A stretch of 64,000 nucleotides of DNA, taken from Anabaena sp. WA102 (lineage in GTDB: Bacteria > Cyanobacteriota > Cyanobacteriia > Cyanobacteriales > Nostocaceae). The position numbers and the translations under genes were made by a program. The notes beneath the pieces are model-generated. The model searched no databases. It saw only the letters and a program-made list of their open reading frames with translations, and was not told the origin of the DNA. Location: NCBI RefSeq assembly GCF_001277295.1, contig NZ_CP011456.1, forward strand, positions 372,001-436,000, read 5' to 3'. Below, one piece after another: positions 26,634-36,570 of this stretch (position 1 is the stretch's first letter; every line of letters starts with the position of its first letter).

Positions 26634-26679
26634 CCTGACTCCTGACTGGGCGCAGGCCCTGCGCCCCTACCTCCTGACT
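26634..26679. repeat. Dispersed palindrome repeat (GGGCGCAGGCCCTGCGCCC)
   Basis: The palindrome is embedded in TCCTGACT...CTACCTCCTGACT and fills the gap between the PyrD-like gene and pfkA. It gives pfkA no obvious Shine-Dalgarno beyond ACCTCCT on the wrong strand. Confidence 0.8.
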
Positions 26680-26680
26680 T

Positions 26681-27742
26681 ATGAAAAAACGTATCGGTAT
26701 TCTTACAAGTGGTGGTGATTGTCCTGGGCTAAATTGTGTGATTCGCGCGGCTGTGAGTCATGCCACACGGACTTATGATTGGCAGGTAGTGGGTATCCCT
26801 TACGCCACCCAAGGGTTGCTAGAACGGAAAACAGTGCCGTTAAGTATACATGGTTGGGATTTACGTGGTATTGACCCTTTGCTAAATATGGGGGGAACGG
26901 TTTTAGGTAGTATTAATAAAGGAGATACTTTAGCTCATGCTGATGAAATATTAGCCGGCTATGAAGCGATCGCTTTAGATGCTTTAATTATTGTCGGTGG
27001 AGATGGTAGTTTAGATATTATTCATCAACTATCAGTTTTAGGTAATTGGAATTTAATTGCTATCCCCAAAACCATTGATCATGATGTCGCCTTTACAGAA
27101 CGTGCAATCGGCTTTGATACGGCAGTTAATACCATTGTTGATGCCATTAACCGACTCATATTTACCGCTGCTAGTCATGACCGGGTAATGATTATCGAAG
27201 TTATGGGACGCAACGCTGGACACTTGGCTTTACACTCAGGAATTGCCGGCGGCGCTGATGTGATTTTAATTCCCGAAGTCCCCTATACTATTCAAGGAAT
27301 ATGTAATCATCTGACCGAATTACGCGAACAGTGGCAAAAAAAATTCGCCATTATAGTTGTTGCTGAAGGTATATCTGTTTGTACAGAAGATGCCAATAAT
27401 CCTTCTACTTGCACAACTGCTAAATGTGGTCAAGGTCAATATATTGCCGAAAAAATTGCCAATTGTAGTCATCACCTGATTGATACCAGAGTTTCTGTAT
27501 TAGGACATATTCAGCGCGGTGGTATCCCCTCAGCTTTAGACCGTCTCACAGCTACCATGTTTGGTAAAGTTGCCATTGATTTAATTGCCCAAAATCAATA
27601 TGATCAAATGTTAGCTTGGCAAAATGGAAAGGTTGTCACTTTCCCCATTCAAGCCGTGATAGATAATAATCCCTCTCTTGTTAATCCTCAAGGTGATTTA
27701 GTCCAAACCGCTCGGTCTTTAGGTATATATATTGGTGAATAA
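26681..27742 (+). CDS. pfkA: 6-phosphofructokinase
   Basis: This 353-residue PfkA-family enzyme phosphorylates fructose-6-phosphate to fructose-1,6-bisphosphate in glycolysis. Seen: the N-terminal LTSGGDCPGLNCVIRA, the nucleotide loop GGDGSLDII, the substrate loop IPKTIDHDVAFTERAIGFDTAV, EVMGRNAGHLAL, and GHIQRGGIPSALDRL. The usual TIDND motif reads TIDHD, so the Asn next to the catalytic Asp is replaced by His. The Lys of PKTID is the residue found in PPi-type and mixed groups, while GGDGS is ATP-type, so the phosphoryl donor is not certain. Directly follows the PyrD-like gene. Confidence 0.88.
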   Translation: MKKRIGILTSGGDCPGLNCVIRAAVSHATRTYDWQVVGIPYATQGLLERKTVPLSIHGWDLRGIDPLLNMGGTVLGSINKGDTLAHADEILAGYEAIALDALIIVGGDGSLDIIHQLSVLGNWNLIAIPKTIDHDVAFTERAIGFDTAVNTIVDAINRLIFTAASHDRVMIIEVMGRNAGHLALHSGIAGGADVILIPEVPYTIQGICNHLTELREQWQKKFAIIVVAEGISVCTEDANNPSTCTTAKCGQGQYIAEKIANCSHHLIDTRVSVLGHIQRGGIPSALDRLTATMFGKVAIDLIAQNQYDQMLAWQNGKVVTFPIQAVIDNNPSLVNPQGDLVQTARSLGIYIGE

Positions 27743-27747
27743 AGTGA

Positions 27748-27868
27748 CAGGTAATGGGTAATGGGTAATGGGTAATGGGTAATAGAAAGATAAATAATCT
27801 CCCCAACTCCCCCAACTCCCCCAACTCCCCCCACTCCCCCAACTCCCCCAACTCCCCCCACTCCCTTA
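27748..27868. repeat. TAATGGG heptamer and C-rich arrays
   Basis: TAATGGG 7-bp units (~27752-27782) are followed by CTCCCCCAA-type units (~27800-27866). They lie between the convergent pfkA and the small hypothetical gene. Confidence 0.85.
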
Positions 27869-27872
27869 CGTA

Positions 27873-28196
27873 TTACTCAACTTCAGCGAGCGCTTCTAAA
27901 TGAAAAGCCACATTTTTCAGTGCCATTTCAATTTCGTTACTATAAGAAAGACTTCTCCATCTTGGTGTTGTGGCATAGTCTAAGGCATTTGTATCCAAGT
28001 ATTCTGCAAAAATTACCAGTTTTTCGGGGTCTGTTGGGGCTGTTGCCAACTTTGCTAAAAATTCTTGAGGTGTCATAGATTTGCCAGGAAAGAATAAAAG
28101 TCTCATGAATCGGTCAATTCTATGAGCATAAGTGCTACTATCCCTAAAAATCTGTTCAAAATACTCAAATATTGGTAATTGGTAATTTTTTTTCAT
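27873..28196 (-). CDS. Hypothetical protein
   Basis: This 107-residue soluble protein is not recognised. It has an aromatic-rich N-terminus (LPIFEYFEQIFRDSSTYAHRIDRFMRLLFFPG), then EFLAKLATAPTDPEKLVIFAEYLDTNALDY, and a C-terminal helix EMALKNVAFHLEALAEV. The first codons (KKNYQLP) are encoded by an AATTACC-like repeat, so the real start may be an internal Met (28103 region). It is located directly downstream of the histidine kinase on the same strand; the gap is a palindromic repeat. Confidence 0.5.
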   Translation of the reverse strand: MKKNYQLPIFEYFEQIFRDSSTYAHRIDRFMRLLFFPGKSMTPQEFLAKLATAPTDPEKLVIFAEYLDTNALDYATTPRWRSLSYSNEIEMALKNVAFHLEALAEVE

Positions 28197-28198
28197 TT

Positions 28199-28250
28199 CT
28201 CCTGACTGGGCTGACTGGGCGCAGTCCCTGCGCCCCTACCTCCTGACTCC
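28199..28250. repeat. Dispersed palindrome repeat, variant copy
   Basis: TCCTGACTGGGC is duplicated and followed by GGGCGCAGTCCCTGCGCCCC and CTACCTCCTGACTCC, the same family as at 26634 and ~21650. Confidence 0.8.
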
Positions 28251-31200
28251 TCACTTCAGTACATAACTCAATGTTTCCAGTAATTCTTGATTAGTGTAGG
28301 GTTTTAATAAAATCGCAGGAACTTGATTTTCATTACTTGGTTCCAGCATATTTTGGATATTACGTCCACTACAAGCAATTATTTTGACTTGAGGATTGAT
28401 TTTTTTCAAATTGGAGATAGCAGAACTTCCATCCATTTCTGGCATCATCATATCCATCAACACTGCTCTAATTTGCTGTTTGTACCGTGCATAAATAGCG
28501 ATCGCCTCCATCCCATTTTTAGCAGTAATAGTTTGATAATTGTAACTTTCTAAAATATTTTTCGTAACTTCCAGCACTTGGGGTTCATCATCTACCACCA
28601 AAATTAACTCTCCCCGTCCTGGATACATTTCCCCATAATCCGGTTCTAAAGCGATAACTTCCTGATTTACCGATGGTAAAAATACTTTAAATTTACTGCC
28701 TTTCCCCACTTCACTATCAACATTAATAAAACCCTTGTGACTTTTAATCGTTCCTAGCACTGTTGATAGTCCTAATCCTGTTCCCTTGCCAATATCCTTA
28801 GTAGTAAAAAATGGCTCAAATATTCTTTCTAATATTTCCGGTGGCATCCCCGTCCCCGTATCTTCCACGGTAATCACAATATAATTTCCCACACCAGCAT
28901 AATGATTTATCCGTCTCATCTCTTCACTAATATACAAATTTTCCGCAGAAATAGACAGATTGCCACCATTAGGCATAGCATGACCAGCATTAACCATTAA
29001 GTTAATTAATACCTGTTCCAGTTCATTCTTATCCCCAGATACCGTCCATAATTTTGGCGGGAGATCGGTGAAAAATATGATAGATTGAGGAAAAGAAAAT
29101 GTTTCCTTAGCCATCTGAATAGTATCCCTAATCAAATCACTAATCTGAATAATTGTATATTGAATCTCTACTCCCTTAGCAAAAGATAAAAGTTGTCTTA
29201 CCAAAGCTGCCCCTTTTTTAGCATTATTCTCAATAGTTGTTAGCATTGGCAAACAATTATCTTTATCTAACAAAGGTTTACTTCTAAGCAATTGAGCATA
29301 TCCTAAAATCGGTGTTAAATGATTATTGATATTGTGAGCAATCCCACCAGCTAAAGTCCCAATACTTTCCATTCTTTTAGCATGAATTTCCATCTGTTGA
29401 GCGCGGGAAAACTGCTCTTCTAGTCTTTTCTTTTCAGTAATATCAGTATCTACCGTGAGAATAGATTTAGGTTGTCCATCACCATCTAACATCAATGTCC
29501 AACGGCTTTGAACAATAATTAGTTGATTCGATTGTGTACGTTTGCGTAATTCACCCTGCCAACTTCCCAATCTCACTACAGTTTGCAGAGGAATTATCTC
29601 TTGCTCATGGGAAGTTGAATCATAAAAAATATCCTTGGGATTCTTGTCTAAAACCTCCTGACTTTTCCACCCATATATCTTCTCTGCACCCTGATTCCAA
29701 AAAAGAATCTGGGCTTGAAAATCACGGACAAAAATTCCATCAGTTGCAATATCTAAAAGGGCAGCTTGTTCAGAGATTTGCTGTTCAGTTGCCTTCCGTT
29801 CAGAAATATCTCTAGTAGTACCAATCATCCGCATCGGTTCACCATTTTCATTACAGTAAACTTTTCCCCTAGAAATCAACCAATTTAGACTACTATCACC
29901 ACCAACTATCCGATACTCACAGACAAAATCAACTTTTTTCTCAATAGAGGTACTCACACATTTTTGAAACCGCTCACGGTCTTCAGGATAGACTAACTTG
30001 AGAAAGTCTTCACAATTAGGAGATAGAGTATCAATAGGTAAACCATACATTAAACCCAAATTAGGAGACCAGAGAGTTTTATTGGTTTGGATATGCCAAT
30101 CCCAGATTCCAATTTTACCTGCTTCCAGTGCCAATGTGAGTCGGGCTTCACTTTCTTGTAAGGAATCTTGAATCTCTTCTCGTTCCACGATTTCCTGTTG
30201 CAATCGCTCATTAGCAATCACTAATTCTGCCGTGCGTTCTTTTACCCTGGTTTCCAAAACATCGCTATTTTGACGGAGCGCTGCTTCTAATTTTTGGCGT
30301 TCACGCAGTGCAGCTTGCTGTTCGCTAATATCAGTTATTGACCACAATAACCCGGTTCTTTTACCTTCACTATCAGATATAGGATTTACTCTGACACTAG
30401 CAGAAAATAGCGAACCTTTGCGAGACTGGAAATCTATTTCCCATTCCTGTATATGCTGTATTTTTTTTAACTGGGCTACGAACTGAAAGCGGTGTTTTTC
30501 AACAATAAACACCACTAATGGCTTGCCAATCAGATAATTTTGACGTACAGATAATAGGGATGCTGCTCCATAATTAGCTTGCTGAATTATACCTAAACTA
30601 TCAGTTACTAAATAACCATTAGGTGCAAATTCAAATAGATTTTGATAACGCTGCCGTTCTGCTTCAGTAATTTCACGAGAATAGATCAATTGTTCATTTT
30701 GTTGCCGCAGTTCTTCTTCTGCAATTTGCAGTTCTTCTAAGGTTTCCTGAAGTTGCAGATTAATTTCTACACTATCAGCAACCTCTTCTTTCACCCATTG
30801 TTGTAAATAATTATAAGTTTGCCAGCGAATTACTTCTAATTCCTGATTAATTGCTGTGTGTTTTGTATTAGAATCTCCGAGATTTTCCTGTAATGCCTCA
30901 ATCACACCCACTATTTTTTCTATATTTAAGCTTTGTAATAAGTCTTTTTCATGGACAATACCAATTAAGTTTTCTTCGTCATCTACTATAGGTAAATGTT
31001 GAATATCATGCTGATTTAAAAGTGCCAACACGGTTAAAATATGCTCAGAATCTGATTTTTTGAGGGTAATTGGTGGCTGATTCATCACATCCGCCATTTT
31101 CACTGCTGATAAGTTAGTATTTGAGGCAACTACCCTTAGTACATCCTTAATCGTCAAAATTCCTTGTAATTTCTTGCCCTCTACCACCAAAACATAGTCT

Positions 31201-31445
31201 TTTGCCTCTTGGGTTAAATGACTAACTGCAACCTGATTCATCAATTTAATAGCATCCATTACATAACTATCATGACCAATAGTTACAGGAGAATAATCAA
31301 TAATTTGATGTAAACTAGGTAAATCAATTAACTTCTCATTCAGTCCATCAACTAATGGGTTTAATGGTTTTGTCTGATCAATAGATACTTCTGCAACTAA
31401 TTTCATATCAGTAAAACTATGGTAATAAGGGGTTAATTTATACAT
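28251..31445 (-). CDS. Hybrid sensor histidine kinase (CBS-PAS-PAS-PAS-HisKA-HATPase-REC)
   Basis: This ~1064-residue cytoplasmic hybrid kinase has no membrane segment. Order: two CBS motifs (~45-180; adenosine-ligand or energy sensing in other proteins), a coiled coil, three PAS/PAC modules (~265-375, ~430-550, ~555-680), the HisKA H-box GTLAGGIAHNINNHLTPI (His ~700), the HATPase N and G boxes (INLMVNAGHAM; DTGTGMPPEI; GKGTGLGLSTV), and a receiver domain at ~945-1062 with the phospho-acceptor Asp in VLMDMMMPEMDG and Lys in LLKPYT. The start is placed at the ATG at 31445, because six upstream codons lie in a D-family repeat end. No response-regulator gene is adjacent; signal and target are unknown. 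Confidence 0.9.
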   Translation of the reverse strand: MYKLTPYYHSFTDMKLVAEVSIDQTKPLNPLVDGLNEKLIDLPSLHQIIDYSPVTIGHDSYVMDAIKLMNQVAVSHLTQEAKDYVLVVEGKKLQGILTIKDVLRVVASNTNLSAVKMADVMNQPPITLKKSDSEHILTVLALLNQHDIQHLPIVDDEENLIGIVHEKDLLQSLNIEKIVGVIEALQENLGDSNTKHTAINQELEVIRWQTYNYLQQWVKEEVADSVEINLQLQETLEELQIAEEELRQQNEQLIYSREITEAERQRYQNLFEFAPNGYLVTDSLGIIQQANYGAASLLSVRQNYLIGKPLVVFIVEKHRFQFVAQLKKIQHIQEWEIDFQSRKGSLFSASVRVNPISDSEGKRTGLLWSITDISEQQAALRERQKLEAALRQNSDVLETRVKERTAELVIANERLQQEIVEREEIQDSLQESEARLTLALEAGKIGIWDWHIQTNKTLWSPNLGLMYGLPIDTLSPNCEDFLKLVYPEDRERFQKCVSTSIEKKVDFVCEYRIVGGDSSLNWLISRGKVYCNENGEPMRMIGTTRDISERKATEQQISEQAALLDIATDGIFVRDFQAQILFWNQGAEKIYGWKSQEVLDKNPKDIFYDSTSHEQEIIPLQTVVRLGSWQGELRKRTQSNQLIIVQSRWTLMLDGDGQPKSILTVDTDITEKKRLEEQFSRAQQMEIHAKRMESIGTLAGGIAHNINNHLTPILGYAQLLRSKPLLDKDNCLPMLTTIENNAKKGAALVRQLLSFAKGVEIQYTIIQISDLIRDTIQMAKETFSFPQSIIFFTDLPPKLWTVSGDKNELEQVLINLMVNAGHAMPNGGNLSISAENLYISEEMRRINHYAGVGNYIVITVEDTGTGMPPEILERIFEPFFTTKDIGKGTGLGLSTVLGTIKSHKGFINVDSEVGKGSKFKVFLPSVNQEVIALEPDYGEMYPGRGELILVVDDEPQVLEVTKNILESYNYQTITAKNGMEAIAIYARYKQQIRAVLMDMMMPEMDGSSAISNLKKINPQVKIIACSGRNIQNMLEPSNENQVPAILLKPYTNQELLETLSYVLK

Positions 31446-31468
31446 TAAAGACTTTTCAAACAACCTTT

Positions 31469-31606
31469 AAGGGACTTCCAGGAAATAAATTATCCCAATA
31501 AATAAATGAACAAACGAACCACAGAGGCACAGAGAACACAGAGAGAGAAGAAATAGGGAGGGTTTTTGCGTTAGTTTTGGGACATTTTTTTATTTGGAAG
31601 TCTCTA
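31469..31606. repeat. MITE-like element, family B, copy 2
   Basis: Begins AGGGACTTCCAGGAAATAAA and ends TTTATTTGGAAGTCTCT. It is longer than copies 1 and 4 because of an internal AGAGAGAAG expansion. It lies directly upstream of the histidine kinase, next to a D-family end. Confidence 0.8.
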
Positions 31607-31722
31607 AGAGTAAGCCACAAAATTATGTTCACCTACTTAAGTTGTCTGTGAAGGCAGGGAACAGGGAACAGTTTTAGCTATTTCACAAAACGAAATATAT
31701 TTTAATTTTTCTCCACCCACTT

Positions 31723-33039
31723 AGGAATGTGGATTAAATAAAATGCAGAAGTTGTGACAGGGGTATAGTAGACTAAAGAAGTAGGTATTAGGGAACAATA
31801 TCGTGATAGAAATCTACTCTCCAATGCTAGAAAAGCAGATGCAAGATTACTATGAATCTCTATCGGAGAAAGACCGTAGGCGGTATGCAGCGATTGAAGC
31901 AAAAAAGCTTGGGTACGGGGGGATTGGATACATAAGTAAATTGTTGGGATGTAACTACAGAACAATCAATAGAGGGATGGAGGATCTGGAACAGCCGAGT
32001 AAAACCAGCAGTCCAAGAATTCGCCGTCCAGGAGGAGGAAGAAAAAAAGCACTGTTAACGATACCTGGAATCAATGAAGCATTCCTGACGGTAATAGAAA
32101 CACACACAGCAGGTTCGCCAATGGACGAGGATATTAAATGGACAAACTTAACTCGTCAACAAATAGCAGACTTATTAGCCGAAAAAGGCATAAATATCAG
32201 TGTTACAGTTGTAGACCAATTACTCTGGGAACATAAATTTCGTAAACGCAAAGCAGTGAAAATGATTGCGTGTGGAAGTAGCGAAAATCGTAATGAGCAG
32301 TTTGAGAAGATTGAAAGCCTTAAAACCCAGTATTTTGCTGAGGGTAACCCAGTGATTAGTATGGACAGTAAAAAAAAGAGTTAATTGGCAATTTATATAG
32401 AGAAGGAAGTATTTATACTGATGCTCCAATCAAGGTATTAGACCACGACTTTCCATCTTTGGCAACAGGAATAGCAATTCCACATGGGTTATATGATTTA
32501 AAGGATAACATTGGTTTTATACAAATTGGTACTAGCCATGACACCAGCGAATTTGCCTGTGATTCAATCCGTTATTGGTGGAATAATTATGGCAAAAACC
32601 GCTACCAATTGGCTACCTCTATACTACTGTTATGTGATGGTGGTGGTAGCAACAGTTCTCGTTACTATGTATTCAAAGAAGCATTACAAGCTTTGGTGAA
32701 TGAAATTGGAATTGAAATTCGCATTGCTCACTATCCTCCTTATACATCTAAGTACAATCCGATTGAGCATCGGCTGTTTCCACATCTAAGTCGGGCTTGT
32801 AAAGGTGTTATTTTCGACAGTGTTAACACTGTAGCTAAACTGATGGCAAAAGCTACTACTCAGAAAGGGTTACAGGTTTTTACGACCATCATTGATAAAG
32901 CCTACCAAACCGGTAAGAAAGTTGCTGAGGGTTTTAAAGAAACAATGGAGATTTTCTTTGATGATTTTTTGCCACAGTGGAACTATACTGCTAAACCACA
33001 ACAACATTTAGAATTGTAAGTTATTTAATCCACATTCCT
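31723..33039 (+). mobile_element. ISAzo13-type insertion sequence, copy 1
   Basis: The 1317-bp element has perfect terminal inverted repeats AGGAATGTGGATTAAATAA at both ends, and a transposase split by a -1 frameshift. The second copy at 61325-62641 appears identical over its whole length, so both are recent. Flanking bases allow a 1-2 bp target duplication (TT here, TA at the other copy). It sits in the spacer upstream of the kinase gene and breaks no visible gene. Confidence 0.93.
31803..33019 (+). CDS. ISAzo13-type DDE transposase, made by -1 frameshift
   Basis: The first frame (GTG 31803 to TAA 32384) encodes 193 residues: a helix-turn-helix part (GGIGYISKLLGCNYRTINRGM) and the start of the DDE domain ending ISMDSKKKS. 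The -1 frame continues as ELIGNLYREGS and reaches 33019, giving second and third catalytic regions LLLCDGGGSNSSR and NPIEHRLFPH. The shift occurs at A-AAA-AAG (32372-32378) in a run of eight A; DSKKKELIGN restored by a -1 slip is the family's usual sequence. Either programmed frameshifting or transcriptional slippage would give a ~405-residue enzyme. The identical arrangement in copy 2 argues against a random mutation in only one copy. Confidence 0.88.
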
Positions 33040-33769
33040 TAATAGGGATATTGTTTAAATCTTAATCGTATGATCAAATTGTATACTTGAAAATTTATAT
33101 ATAACCAATAAGTCGTGAGACAGAATTAATTACACAATGTCATTGCGTAAGCGTTGCGTGGCGTTAGCCATATGGGACGAAGTGAAATGAAGCAATTCCA
33201 AGGGTTGTGATTGCTTCCCTTCGCTCGCAATGACTGTAACCCTACAAATCAAGGCTTTTTCTAATTTGGACAAGGTATTGAGACATATTTTGGAAAATTG
33301 GCATTTCTTTTTGTGGAGTTCCTTTGGGGTTATAGCACATCTTTGACTTAGTAGTGATTAGTTACAATAAAACTTTAGTTAAATGTAAAGCGCAATTATA
33401 AATACTGTATTCATTGCACCTTCGTCTAGGAGTTTAGATTGAGAATTGCTAAATCCCTGCTGATTCCTCCTGATTACTCCTAATTCCTGTTTTAATTTAA
33501 TCACTTGTGTTATTACAGATAAAAATAACTCACGCTGTATAATTAACCCATCTTCTCAATCAATACCTTAGCCATTTTCTGTAGGTTGGGTTAAGCCAAA
33601 GCGTAACTTAACGCATTTTTTAAGTTTCATGCTATGGCTGGGCAACGCTAAGGCGAACAATTTAACCTACAAATCAAGGCTTTTTCCAATTTGGACAAAG
33701 CATTACTCAATCAAATAATATTTTGATTATTGGCGAGTAGTTCATTTATATTAGCTAAATCAGAGATAT
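33040..33769. other. Repeat-rich spacer
   Basis: No gene is seen. It contains a GTCATTGCG...CGCAATGAC inverted repeat (~33138-33236), a GTAGGTTGGGTTAAGC-type repeat (~33581-33670), and a ~45-bp direct repeat (core CTACAAATCAAGGCTTTTTC) at ~33241 and ~33668. The promoter of the following gene should lie in the last ~60 bp. Confidence 0.6.
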
Positions 33770-36358
33770 ATGTGGCAACAACAACAAAAAAATCCTGTAA
33801 TTATCAAACTGGCCTTAGTAATGGCTATAGTTACCAGTCCAATGGTAGCAAATTTCTTAATTTCCCTACCCATCCAAGCAGAATCCAAGAATGAGACTCC
33901 AGATTTTCCCCTACCAGAAAAAGTAGAAAATGGGACTGTAGTTAAAGTTGATAGTTCTCGTAACTCCCTACTTGTCAACCAACGCTTAAAAGAAAACTTT
34001 GAAACCCAGTTTTCGGGAACTAAAGTAGAAATTGCAATTAACGGCAATGAAGATGCTGTAAAAGCGGTTTTAGATGGTAAAGCTGATCTAGCATCCCTTG
34101 GTCGCAAACTCACTCCAGAAGAAAAAGCACAAGGTCTAAAAGAGGTGCTAGTGCGTCAAGAAAAAATTGCCATCATTGTTGGTATGAATAATCCCTTCTA
34201 TGATGGTTTGACTACTGAGCAATTTGCTAAGATTTTTCGAGGAGAAATTACAGATTGGTCAGAATTGGGAAATGCCAAAGGTAAAATTAGATTTATAGAT
34301 CGTCCCTTCGATAGTGATACTCGTAATTCCTTTAGTGAGTATTCAGTATTCAAGTCTAGACAAGTATTGACAGGTACTAATGCGGTGCAACTGGTGAAAG
34401 ACGACACACCTAACATTGTTAAAGAATTAAGTAATGACGGCATTAGCTATGTGTTAGCAAGTCAAATTTCTAAACTACCGGATGTGCGGGTATTAAAAGT
34501 ACAAGATTTTTTGCCAGATAATTCTAAATATCCTTTTTTCCAGTCTTTTGTTTACGTTTATAAAGAAAATCCCAGTCCTAAAGTTAGAGATTTTCTAGGT
34601 TTTGTTTTAGCCAAACCAGGAGAAGAGTCTATAAAAGCGGCTAAAGAAGCAGAAGCAATTGCTATTGCAGCCATATCCATACAAACTATGTCTCTGCCTG
34701 TGGCTAATATCTCTACCACCACCCCTTCAGAAATTCCTTTAACAACTCCTTCAGAAATACCTACAGCCACCCCCACAGTAACTCCTTCCGTTTCTCAAAG
34801 TCCATCTTTAGTAACACCAACGCCTGAAAAATTAGTTATACCCGAACCTCAAGACGCTAGAAGGGAAATACAGTTGATAAACCTCTTTGATAATCCCTCC
34901 ATGATTACCAAAAATATGAGGTTTTTATTACTAATGCCTTTATTACTAATTGCGGGATTCAGTAGCTTTTTGCCATTGTGGTTGAGAAGAAGAAAGCGAA
35001 CAGTTACCAGCAGCGCTTCGCTACCGATTGAAAAAGCACAGACATCCTCAAATCAAGAAAGTGATTCTCTTCCAGAGACAATGTTTACTCGGTCAGATTC
35101 AGAAGCATTTGCATCAATATTAAATAGTAATGGGAATAGTAATGGTAATGGACTTAATGGTCCAAATTACCACAAAGATGATGATAACCAGGAAATAACG
35201 TCAGTGAGTAATATAGCCATTATAGATGTACCACAGACAACTTACCCCAATAATCAAATTCAGGAAATGTCTGAAATTAATCTTGATCTCAACTATGATG
35301 AAGTTGCTTGGGAGACAGAAGACCCTGTTATTGTCGTCAATAGTTACTTTCCACAAATCCCGAATATTCACCACCAGCCAATTAATGCAGATATTTCCAG
35401 CAATGAAGTCAGTAATATTCCATTAGAAGCACCAGAAACGCCTGTAATTAAATCTAATCAAAAGATTACATCCTTATCAGAATTACTTGGTATTACCTCC
35501 ACACCAGTTAAGTCAGATAACAGCATAACAGAAGTTCTCAACCTAACCCAAGCACCTCAACCAGTCAGCCAATCACCACAAACTCAAGATTTATTATCTG
35601 ATTTATCATCTGACTTGCCATTCGAGTTAGGGGAGGCTTTAAACGCCATTACTAGTGAAATTACCTTCAATACCGCGGAAATAGAAGAAGAGATATATCC
35701 TACTCCCTTGCCTCTTCCAGCTACAAATGAAGCTATAGCAATGGAATTAGATGCTGAGATAGAAGCCTGGACTAATATTAATCCCATCAATGCGACTGGA
35801 AATACTAGAATTATTTTCACACCCCGCACTCCCAAATGGGCTTACCTATCTTGGTATATTTCTGAAGATCATCAACAAGCATTACACAATCAAGGATTTA
35901 CCATGTTGGCTATCCGCGTCTATGATGTTACCAATCTTGATCTGAGCTATCAGCGTCCTCAGTTCGATGCACAATACGAATGTGAAACCGCAATCAATGA
36001 TCGTTATGTACCTATTTCCAAAGGTGAACGGGACTACATGACAGAAATCGGTTATGTGAATCGTGATAATCAGTGGTTGTGTTTAGCGCGTTCTGGAACA
36101 GTTCGTATTTTTAGTCGTCCCAGTACAGATTTCTGGGTTATCGTTGATACAGAATTGGTTCTTCATGGTGCTACAGAAGCAGGTGCAAATGTCACTATTG
36201 ATGGTCAAAAAGTCAAGGTCAATCCTGATGGTACATTTAAGTTAACTGTCCCCTTTGTGGATAATTCAGTTGACTATCATATAATGGCTACTTCTGCTAA
36301 TAGAGAATATAGGAAAACTATTGATCAGAAGTTTTTCCAAGAACAAAAAGAGGGTTAG
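33770..36358 (+). CDS. PstS-like phosphate-binding domain, membrane segment and DUF4912 fusion
   Basis: This 862-residue protein starts with a signal-like hydrophobic segment (IIKLALVMAIVTSPMVANFLI). Residues ~45-290 resemble PstS-type periplasmic binding proteins: NGNEDAVKAVLDGKADLASLGR, TTEQFAKIFRGEITDWSELG, and GISYVLASQI. A Thr/Pro-rich linker (~315-370) leads to a transmembrane helix (FLLLMPLLLIAGFSSFLPLWL, ~384-404) followed by RRRKR. A long, poorly conserved Asn/Ser-rich stretch follows. The C-terminus (~685-855; AYLSWYISEDHQQAL ... STDFWVIVDTELVLHGATEAGANVTIDGQ) is a DUF4912-like domain. The layout would place the ligand-binding part outside and DUF4912 inside, suggesting a ligand sensor or scaffold, which is inference. 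No pst transporter genes are adjacent. Confidence 0.8.
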   Translation: MWQQQQKNPVIIKLALVMAIVTSPMVANFLISLPIQAESKNETPDFPLPEKVENGTVVKVDSSRNSLLVNQRLKENFETQFSGTKVEIAINGNEDAVKAVLDGKADLASLGRKLTPEEKAQGLKEVLVRQEKIAIIVGMNNPFYDGLTTEQFAKIFRGEITDWSELGNAKGKIRFIDRPFDSDTRNSFSEYSVFKSRQVLTGTNAVQLVKDDTPNIVKELSNDGISYVLASQISKLPDVRVLKVQDFLPDNSKYPFFQSFVYVYKENPSPKVRDFLGFVLAKPGEESIKAAKEAEAIAIAAISIQTMSLPVANISTTTPSEIPLTTPSEIPTATPTVTPSVSQSPSLVTPTPEKLVIPEPQDARREIQLINLFDNPSMITKNMRFLLLMPLLLIAGFSSFLPLWLRRRKRTVTSSASLPIEKAQTSSNQESDSLPETMFTRSDSEAFASILNSNGNSNGNGLNGPNYHKDDDNQEITSVSNIAIIDVPQTTYPNNQIQEMSEINLDLNYDEVAWETEDPVIVVNSYFPQIPNIHHQPINADISSNEVSNIPLEAPETPVIKSNQKITSLSELLGITSTPVKSDNSITEVLNLTQAPQPVSQSPQTQDLLSDLSSDLPFELGEALNAITSEITFNTAEIEEEIYPTPLPLPATNEAIAMELDAEIEAWTNINPINATGNTRIIFTPRTPKWAYLSWYISEDHQQALHNQGFTMLAIRVYDVTNLDLSYQRPQFDAQYECETAINDRYVPISKGERDYMTEIGYVNRDNQWLCLARSGTVRIFSRPSTDFWVIVDTELVLHGATEAGANVTIDGQKVKVNPDGTFKLTVPFVDNSVDYHIMATSANREYRKTIDQKFFQEQKEG

Positions 36359-36532
36359 AATGTAGGTTGGGTTAAGCGACAGCGCAACCCAACGCATTTG
36401 TTGGGTTTCATGCTTCAACCCAACCCTGTATCTTAGAGGTATGTTAGAGGAAGTGGTAGACCGTCCCAATGTGGGTTAGAACCTCCACCCTGTTCCTTTG
36501 TCATAACGACAATTTTTAATGCCAACCTACTT
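36359..36532. repeat. GTAGGTTGGGTT inverted repeat and partial family A end
   Basis: GTAGGTTGGGTTAAGC ... GCTTCAACCCAACCC spans ~36361-36426. The last part (36501-36532: CATAACGACAA to CCAACCTACTT) is one end of element A without the rest. Confidence 0.75.
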
Positions 36533-36570
36533 GATATAACGCTGTGATAATTGCCGCATACTTTCAACAT

